Shown here: piece after piece, positions 7,046 to 11,308 of the stretch | Layout of the letters: each line of letters opens with the position of its first letter | Position numbering within the stretch: the stretch's first letter is position 1 | Source of the DNA: JAFEDN01 sp963697455 | Lineage (GTDB): Bacteria; Pseudomonadota; Gammaproteobacteria; Coxiellales; Coxiellaceae | Assembly (NCBI GenBank): GCA_963697455.1 | Contig: CAVOOI010000013.1 | Location: 1 to 11,308 of the forward strand | DNA length: 11,308 nucleotides | Direction: 5' to 3' | Position numbers and translations under genes: made by a program | The notes under the pieces: generated by a model | What the model was told of the DNA's origin: nothing | The model's database searches: none | What the model saw: the letters and a program-made list of their open reading frames with translations, nothing else

Positions 7046-7909
7046 ATGCAAAAAATAGGATTTTTTATAATTGGATTATGTAGCAGCCTCTCTATCACTT
7101 TAGCCTTAGCCGAAAATTCCCCTGCAAATACTCAATCGAATGTAGCTGCGGCAACACCAGCCACAGACCAGCTCCATCCTCTCGATATCGCCAAATTAAA
7201 GGCCGGGCAAACTCAATTGAATGTAGGCCACTACAACCAACTGCCGCCTTTTTATTACGCTTCCAACCCGCAACCCGGATTTGGCTATGATATTTTTAAT
7301 GAAGTAGCTAAAAAAGCGGGGATTCCAAAAGTTAATTTTATCGGCTTTGACAGCAACGTCGATCTGAATATCCAACTACAGCAAGGCATCATCGATGTCA
7401 TCGCTAATTCCTGGGATTTACCAGGAATGCGCAAACATTTTTTATTGACCGAGCCTTATTACACCCACGGTGGCTTGAGCTTTTTGTACTTTAAGCAAAA
7501 AGGATCGTTTAAAACCTTGGACGATTTAAAAGATCATACCGTGGGCGTCTTCAAACATGGTTATGCCGATCTTTACTGGCTGCCCACCCATGGCATCCCC
7601 AAGAATTCGATTAAAACCTATCCTAGCATTAAAGAATTAATGATTGCTTTAAGGGAAGGGGATATTGATGTTGCATTGATTTACTATCCGCTTGCTGAAC
7701 TGGCACAACAACAATTACCTGATCAACTGAGTACTACTTTAATTCAACCAATTAATGATGTGTACGCCGTACGCTTGCAAGATGGTGAATTATCAAAAAT
7801 CTTGAATGAAGCGATTCAATCTCTCTCAAAAGACGGCACTCTGAATAAAATTCAAGCACAATATATGACTCCGCCTGTAGCCACAGGAACCGAGCCCAGT
7901 CAAGGATAA
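7046..7909 (+). CDS. Periplasmic amino-acid-type solute-binding protein (SBP family 3), orphan
   Basis: A 287-residue exported binding protein of the family-3 type (PF00497), the class that delivers polar amino acids or opines to ABC importers. Residues 1-22 are a signal peptide ending in ALA. A Ser/Thr/Ala-rich linker (23-42) follows, and then the bilobed domain from about 57: LNVGHYNQLPPFYY (58-71) is the usual first strand plus PPF, GFGYDIFNEVAKKAG (78-92) the GFDxD-like helix, GIIDVIANSWDLPGMRKHFLLTEPYY (114-139) the first-lobe ligand region with Arg129 in the place of the family's ligand-carboxylate arginine, and LREGDIDVALIYYP (202-215) the second hinge region. The ATG is supported by GGAGG (7037-7041). 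No permease or ATPase gene lies nearby, so the transport partner is elsewhere or the protein is a sensor or virulence-type binding protein. The ligand cannot be predicted. Confidence 0.88.
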   Translation: MQKIGFFIIGLCSSLSITLALAENSPANTQSNVAAATPATDQLHPLDIAKLKAGQTQLNVGHYNQLPPFYYASNPQPGFGYDIFNEVAKKAGIPKVNFIGFDSNVDLNIQLQQGIIDVIANSWDLPGMRKHFLLTEPYYTHGGLSFLYFKQKGSFKTLDDLKDHTVGVFKHGYADLYWLPTHGIPKNSIKTYPSIKELMIALREGDIDVALIYYPLAELAQQQLPDQLSTTLIQPINDVYAVRLQDGELSKILNEAIQSLSKDGTLNKIQAQYMTPPVATGTEPSQG

Positions 7910-7935
7910 ACTCGTGCTAAACCGCTTAGAAACCA

Positions 7936-7967
7936 TAAGGGGTGATTATAGAAATAATCACCCCTTA
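7936..7967. terminator. Strong hairpin between convergent genes (probable bidirectional terminator)
   Basis: TAAGGGGTGATTAT (7936-7949) pairs perfectly with ATAATCACCCCTTA (7954-7967) around a four-base AGAA loop: a 14-bp stem. It lies 26 bases after the stop of the binding protein and 16 bases beyond the restored stop of the convergent membrane protein. That position is ideal for a shared terminator. A proper U-tract is lacking on both strands, so efficiency is uncertain. Confidence 0.7.
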
Positions 7968-7983
7968 ATTGGGTCTTACCGCT

Positions 7984-8185
7984 TTATAGCAATGTATGGT
8001 TCCACACGAAAATAACATCGTCCATATAAGTCAAGATCTTTTTAGGCTTACCAAATTGCTCCATTAGCACATTGGTGCAAAGCGCCTGGTTTGAACAAGC
8101 CTCGCGCGAAAGTATCAGAAAATAATTTTTTTGATAAGCAGCATCACTAGGCTGATACCATAACTTAGAATATTGTATCAGCCCC
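7984..8185 (-). pseudogene. Out-of-frame C-terminal segment of the polytopic membrane protein
   Basis: Immediately past the TAA at 8167-8165, the neighbouring minus-strand frame stays open and reads as a natural continuation: KGLIQYSKLWYQPSD, then AAYQKNYFLILSREACSNQA, LCTNVLMEQFGKPKKIL and TYMDDVIFVWNHTLL, stopping at TAA 7986-7984. The frame switch falls on a run of four C (8182-8185, GGGG on the coding strand). Removing one G joins the two frames and gives a 539-residue protein instead of 479. The segment contains two cysteines, which could form a disulphide in a periplasmic domain. It has no start codon or ribosome binding site of its own, so it is a severed tail and not a separate gene. 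Confidence 0.8.
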
Positions 8186-9604
8186 TTTAAAATTAACCTG
8201 CAAATTTTTAATAGTGACAGGTCTAATTTGGATATGATTTTGACTGATTACTGTTCCAATGTTAGCTATTCCGAAGTCAGCATACCCATACCTCAGATCA
8301 TTTTTTGTTAAAAAACTAACTAACCTTGAATAAGAATTATCAGTGATATTTTCGGCAGAGTTAAGGGAATCATTAAGAACTAAAGGCGCCGTACTGGATA
8401 TGCTGGCTGTTGCATATAATAAGACAACGCTTAATAAAAATAATTTTAGTTTCAAAGAAAAATAATTCCAGTATATATTAGCTATAATGGCTATGCCTAA
8501 AATAATTAAGAAATATAAATTTAAGAAATATCGAATTTGTTGTAGATCAGCATTGACACTTGGGTATGGCACAGAATTAGCATAACAACAGAAAAATAAG
8601 CTACTCATTAAAATAGAGCATAAAATTATTAGTAGGCACAATAGCGCCTCTGGAGAAGCCCAGAGGAAACGACGCCTTATACTTAATACCAGGATACTAA
8701 GAAGCGTTGAAAATGTGACTAAGGATATCCAACTGGCAAAGGCCATTGCTCCATACCCGGGAACTATATTGAATAGCCGTCCCACATTTATGATTAAATA
8801 ATTGAATTGATAGAACATAATATGCCAATGCGCAAAAGAAAAAGCCATGCTTGGCAGAAAAGAGAATAGCCCAAAAAGCTTAGTACCTATTAATAATGCA
8901 GATACAAGCATAGCGGCCAGCAATAATTTGCAACGGCGCACTACAATAAGGGACTGTTTAGTGACGATTGATAGAATAATGCTCGCAAATAATATGGGCA
9001 AACCATATGCAGAGAGAAACCAAGGGTCAGATATACCGCTTACAATAGTAAAGCAGCTGAGTAAAAATAAGGCCGCTATATTCCCCTTTTTGATCCATAG
9101 CACTGCACATGAAATGCAGGCTATGCCATATAAATTACTTATATTGTGTGAAATTGGATCAATAATATAACCAAAGTGATAGCAAATACTATTGGGGAAC
9201 ATTAAAAGTATGGGGGCAACCAGCGCGGCTGTTTGTGCGCGAATACTACCGGCAATCAAGCTACATCCTAGGACAGTCAGGACAAAAATTACTGCGCCGG
9301 ATAACATAATTATCTCAATACTAGGAGGAGTTATTGAATAAATCAGTGCATGTAGGGGCAGCAACGAGAGCCAGTTATCATGCGGGTTATATACCCAGGA
9401 TTTAAGGAATTTCCAACCATATTGGTGCAGCCCATACCAATATAAAGTGATAGTGGCGTGGTCTGAATTAGGCTTTATATGTAAAGCTATAGATAGAGTA
9501 ATAAAAGAGCCTAGTAGAATACTTAGAATCAATGCAATTTTGAGCCCTAGTTTTAAATTAGCGCCCTCTCCCACTTCATTTTTAGGTTCTATGCCAATCT
9601 GCAT
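8165..9604 (-). CDS. Polytopic inner-membrane protein, GT-C glycosyltransferase-like architecture, function unknown
   Basis: I do not recognise a named family. The frame from ATG 9604 gives 479 residues with about 12 hydrophobic segments (roughly 20-42, 98-120, 124-140, 157-171, 175-192, 200-215, 226-245, 262-275, 288-308, 319-341, 360-378, 386-403). A soluble, probably periplasmic C-terminal domain follows. Between the first two segments is a polar loop with SDHAT (47-51) and YNPHDNWLSLLPLHAL (72-87). An acidic-residue loop of this kind after the first helix resembles lipid-linked-sugar GT-C transferases, but this is only architectural similarity. The C-terminal domain (DLRYGYADFGIANIGTVIS) is cut short by a frameshift at 8182-8185 and continues in the next frame to 7984. 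The gene is strikingly AT-rich compared with serS or rimK, which hints at acquisition. No good Shine-Dalgarno site precedes the ATG. It is divergent from rimK. Confidence 0.7.
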   Translation of the reverse strand: MQIGIEPKNEVGEGANLKLGLKIALILSILLGSFITLSIALHIKPNSDHATITLYWYGLHQYGWKFLKSWVYNPHDNWLSLLPLHALIYSITPPSIEIIMLSGAVIFVLTVLGCSLIAGSIRAQTAALVAPILLMFPNSICYHFGYIIDPISHNISNLYGIACISCAVLWIKKGNIAALFLLSCFTIVSGISDPWFLSAYGLPILFASIILSIVTKQSLIVVRRCKLLLAAMLVSALLIGTKLFGLFSFLPSMAFSFAHWHIMFYQFNYLIINVGRLFNIVPGYGAMAFASWISLVTFSTLLSILVLSIRRRFLWASPEALLCLLIILCSILMSSLFFCCYANSVPYPSVNADLQQIRYFLNLYFLIILGIAIIANIYWNYFSLKLKLFLLSVVLLYATASISSTAPLVLNDSLNSAENITDNSYSRLVSFLTKNDLRYGYADFGIANIGTVISQNHIQIRPVTIKNLQVNFKGADTIF

Positions 9605-9731
9605 ATAATATTCTAAAGCTGCTCTAAGTAAAACCCCACCATACCATTTTCAATAACCCATTAGCAATTACAATAGTTTGGCCTAGCTGTGCTATGCTAT
9701 GTATTTAATCATTGCGGAATTGAGGTAATCA
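9605..9731. other. Divergent intergenic region between the membrane protein and rimK
   Basis: This 127-base region must contain both promoters. On the rimK side I see GAGG (9722-9725) six bases before the ATG and an extended -10-like TGCTATGCT around 9690-9698 without a convincing -35. On the minus side TAGAAT lies about nine bases from the ATG at 9604. No hairpin or operator stands out. Confidence 0.3.
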
Positions 9732-10616
9732 ATGAAAATAGCGATTCTTTCCCGGAGAAAAGATCTATATTCCACACGCCGTCTCCAAGAAGCCGCTGCC
9801 AATAGAGGCCATCAAGCAGAAATCGTGGATTATTTACGCTGCCACATGAATATAACGGCTGAAGAACCTTCCATGCTCTATAAAAACCGGCAACTAGAAG
9901 TGTTCGACGCCATCATTCCCCGTATCGGCACCTCAAGAACCTTTTATGGCGCTGCTGTAGTGAGACAATTTGAGAGTATCGGGACTTTTACCATTAATTC
10001 ATCCCTTAGCATCACCCATTCCCGCGATAAATTACGGGCTTTGCAATTACTTTCCAAAAAAAATATCGGCTTGCCCATTACCGGTTTCGCACATTCCCTA
10101 AACGATGTGGATATGCTCATCAAAATGGTTGGCGGGCCGCCTTTGGTGATTAAATTAATTGAAGGCACCCAAGGGGTGGGCGTGGTGTTAGCTGAAACCC
10201 GAGAGGCTGCTTATAGCGTAATTCAAGCGTTTATGGGCTTGAACGCCAACATTATTATCCAGGAGTTTATTCAAGAAGCCCAAGGCGCTGATATCCGGTG
10301 TTTTGTGATTGGCGATAAAGTAGTCGCGGCCATCAAACGCCAAGCCGAGGCCGGCGAGTTTCGTTCCAATATCCATCAAGGCGGTATTGCGCAAGCCATC
10401 AAACCTACCCGGGCTGAACGCGAAACCGCGATTAAAGCCGCTAAAATTATGGGACTAAAAATGGCTGGGGTTGATATGCTCAGATCTCATCGTGGCCCTT
10501 TAGTCATGGAAGTCAATTCTTCTCCGGGTTTAGAAGGCATCGAAACCGCGACGATGGCCTCTCCCTGCGCGGAGGGGAGCTCCAGCGCCGCGGACAGTTC
10601 AGCCGCGGTAGCCTGA
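9732..10616 (+). CDS. rimK: RimK, ribosomal protein S6--L-glutamate ligase, C-terminus replaced by foreign sequence
   Basis: RimK is a cytoplasmic ATP-grasp ligase that adds glutamate residues to the C-terminus of ribosomal protein S6 and can make poly-glutamate. Residues 1-274 are clearly RimK: MKIAILSRRKDLYSTRRLQE at the start, Lys100 and Lys141 for nucleotide binding, the IEGTQGVGV loop (143-151), GADIRCFVIG (185-194) with Asp187 and Arg189, and the metal-binding GVDML / VMEVNSSPGLEGIE region with Asp248, Glu260 and Asn262. After ETAT (271-274) the family expects a GxDIA-type helix and about 25 more residues. Instead the frame reads 20 unrelated Ala/Ser-rich residues to a TGA at 10614-10616. 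Those bases are better explained as the antisense of another gene. The true 3' end is therefore missing. The start is supported by GAGG (9722-9725). Confidence 0.88.
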   Translation: MKIAILSRRKDLYSTRRLQEAAANRGHQAEIVDYLRCHMNITAEEPSMLYKNRQLEVFDAIIPRIGTSRTFYGAAVVRQFESIGTFTINSSLSITHSRDKLRALQLLSKKNIGLPITGFAHSLNDVDMLIKMVGGPPLVIKLIEGTQGVGVVLAETREAAYSVIQAFMGLNANIIIQEFIQEAQGADIRCFVIGDKVVAAIKRQAEAGEFRSNIHQGGIAQAIKPTRAERETAIKAAKIMGLKMAGVDMLRSHRGPLVMEVNSSPGLEGIETATMASPCAEGSSSAADSSAAVA

Positions 10617-10908
10617 TTCACATGGACTGAGAAGGTGACTGGTTTCTCCGAGGCCGGAGGTGGACTGTCCAGCCCAATCCTCTGACAGATATCGACGACC
10701 GTCTCGATCTCTTCGTCTGTGCCTTCAGCCCCGCGCAGACCATCTGGTCAACCAGCTGGGCCCACTGCTCGGGAGAGGCCCGTTTGGAAGTCACTACTTT
10801 TAAGGCATGGCAGGAGCTGCACATGCGCTCCACAATCGGCTTCCTTTCCCCTGGAGGAAGCGCAGACGAGCTCGTGGAAACGGCGAACAGCGTGAGTAGG
10901 GCTAGCAT
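10547..10908 (-). pseudogene. Exported CxxCH cytochrome c-like / helix-hairpin-helix protein fragment, frameshifted and truncated
   Basis: From ATG 10908 the frame begins with a short signal peptide (MLALLTLFAVSTSSSA), then PPGERKPIVERMCSSCHALK with the haem-attachment motif C30-S-S-C33-H34 and ASPEQWAQLVDQMV (45-57). Near 10740-10736 one base is missing. In the next frame the protein continues as RGAEGTDEEIETVVDICQRI, a proline-rich linker, then VHVNQATAAELSAALELP and AQGEAIVA, the VNxAxAxEL...EAIV pattern of ComEA-like helix-hairpin-helix modules. The homology stops at about 10547, where the rimK reading begins. Small proteins with one CxxCH motif and such a module are, from memory, frequent in Acidobacteria. 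It is exported by its signal peptide; the redox role is inferred only from the haem motif. The start region on the minus strand contains TATGAT (10926-10921), too close to the ATG for a standard leader. Confidence 0.65.
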
Positions 10909-11005
10909 CGCGCAAACATCGTATCATAGGCTAATTGCCGCTCCCCCTTCAACGTGAGAACGGGAAATCAGCGCACTGAAACTTTATTCTAATATTGCGT
11001 TGGCT

Positions 11006-11018
11006 GGCCTCGAAGGCC
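11006..11018. repeat. Small GC-rich inverted repeat between two minus-strand genes
   Basis: GGCCT and AGGCC flank a CGA loop, 9 bases past the stop of the cleavage-enzyme gene on the minus strand. A terminator role is possible but there is no T-run. The remaining sequence from 10909 to 11026 shows no other gene or clear signal. Confidence 0.3.
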
Positions 11019-11026
11019 GAGCACTT

Positions 11027-11308
11027 TCAAGTCTGACTCGGGGTCGCAACTTCGCGATTCAGTTCATGCGCAATGCGGACTGAGCGTTTCACCAGTTCGG
11101 CATTGCTTTTAGCTTTTCGGCCGCGGGAGTAATAGATGTTGTCTTCGAGTCCCACGCGCACGTGTCCACCCATCAAAGTCGCGAGTGTGGTCAATGGTAG
11201 CTGAAACGGACCGATGGCCGAACACAGCCAAAGAGCGTCGTCGGGAAAACTCTTTCAAAAATCTGCAGAACATTTTCGACCGTGGGATAGCTGCTGGTCT
11301 GATATCCC
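11027..11308 (-). pseudogene. Beta-keto acid cleavage enzyme (BKACE / DUF849 / Kce-like), C-terminal fragment with one frameshift
   Basis: Minus-strand coding that enters from the right edge and stops at TGA 11029-11027. The order is YQTSSYPTVENVLQIFERVF, then after a frame change DDALWLCSAIGPFQLPLTT, LATLMGGHVRVGLEDNIYY, SRGRKAKSNAELVKRSVRIA and HELNREVATPSQT. GGHVRVGLEDN is the hallmark of the family, in which an Arg and the adjacent Glu-Asp near the barrel's end take part in substrate binding and catalysis. Family members cleave beta-keto acids with acetyl-CoA, for example 3-keto-5-aminohexanoate in lysine fermentation; substrate specificity cannot be assigned from this fragment. A run of three G at 11243-11245 (CCC on the coding strand) has lost one base: adding one C rejoins the frames. 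About 93 of roughly 300 residues are present. The usual C-terminal ELLGL-type ending is absent. Confidence 0.8.

Noticed and set aside
10554..10616. A natural Ala/Ser-rich C-terminal extension of RimK
   Set aside because: The same bases read on the other strand as AAELSAALELP...EAIVA, a recognisable helix-hairpin-helix block, so the plus-strand reading is incidental.
10618..10908. A complete 96-residue cytochrome-like protein
   Set aside because: The last ~39 residues are basic and unlike any domain, while the adjacent frame continues the expected sequence. The end of the frame is an artefact of the frameshift.

Overview
The window looks like a contig from an uncultured or host-associated gammaproteobacterium of moderate-to-low GC. 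The order lolA - rarA - serS is a conserved gammaproteobacterial chromosomal arrangement. The mix of an inverse autotransporter, a YkuD_2-type L,D-transpeptidase and a polytopic membrane protein resembles Legionellales/Coxiellaceae-like genomes; that placement is inference from gene style, not a phylogeny. The last ~750 bases (about 10550 to 11308) do not look like the same genome. They carry minus-strand fragments of a CxxCH cytochrome/helix-hairpin-helix protein and a beta-keto acid cleavage enzyme, both of a style I associate with Acidobacteria-like soil bacteria, and they begin abruptly inside rimK.

Layout: the 3' end of lolA (3-203, +), rarA (316-1609, +, two single-base frameshifts) and serS (1623-2906, +) form a housekeeping block. 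A secreted L,D-transpeptidase (2924-3568, -) converges on serS and is divergent from a 1022-residue inverse autotransporter with a beta-helix passenger (3847-6915, +). Their shared upstream region holds two TTGACA boxes in opposite orientation, a block of hairpins and a 14-bp direct repeat. A 34-bp hairpin-forming sequence near the transpeptidase start recurs inverted just after the autotransporter. Next comes an orphan family-3 periplasmic solute-binding protein (7046-7909, +). A strong hairpin (7936-7967) separates it from a convergent ~12-TM membrane protein (7984-9604, -, one frameshift). rimK (9732, +) runs to residue 274 and then passes into foreign sequence.

As a unit, the middle of the window is an envelope/surface region: a peptidoglycan cross-linking enzyme, an outer-membrane-anchored adhesin-like protein and a periplasmic binding protein, all with signal peptides. 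The divergent transpeptidase/adhesin promoter region is the most interesting regulatory spot.

A window-wide caution: I can place five single-base indels in otherwise well-conserved genes (two in rarA, one each in the membrane protein, the cytochrome-like gene and the cleavage enzyme), plus one abrupt gene-internal junction. Together these point to a draft metagenomic contig with base errors and a misjoin rather than to biological decay, but only read-level data can decide. I see no tRNA, rRNA, CRISPR array, transposase or recognisable defence system.
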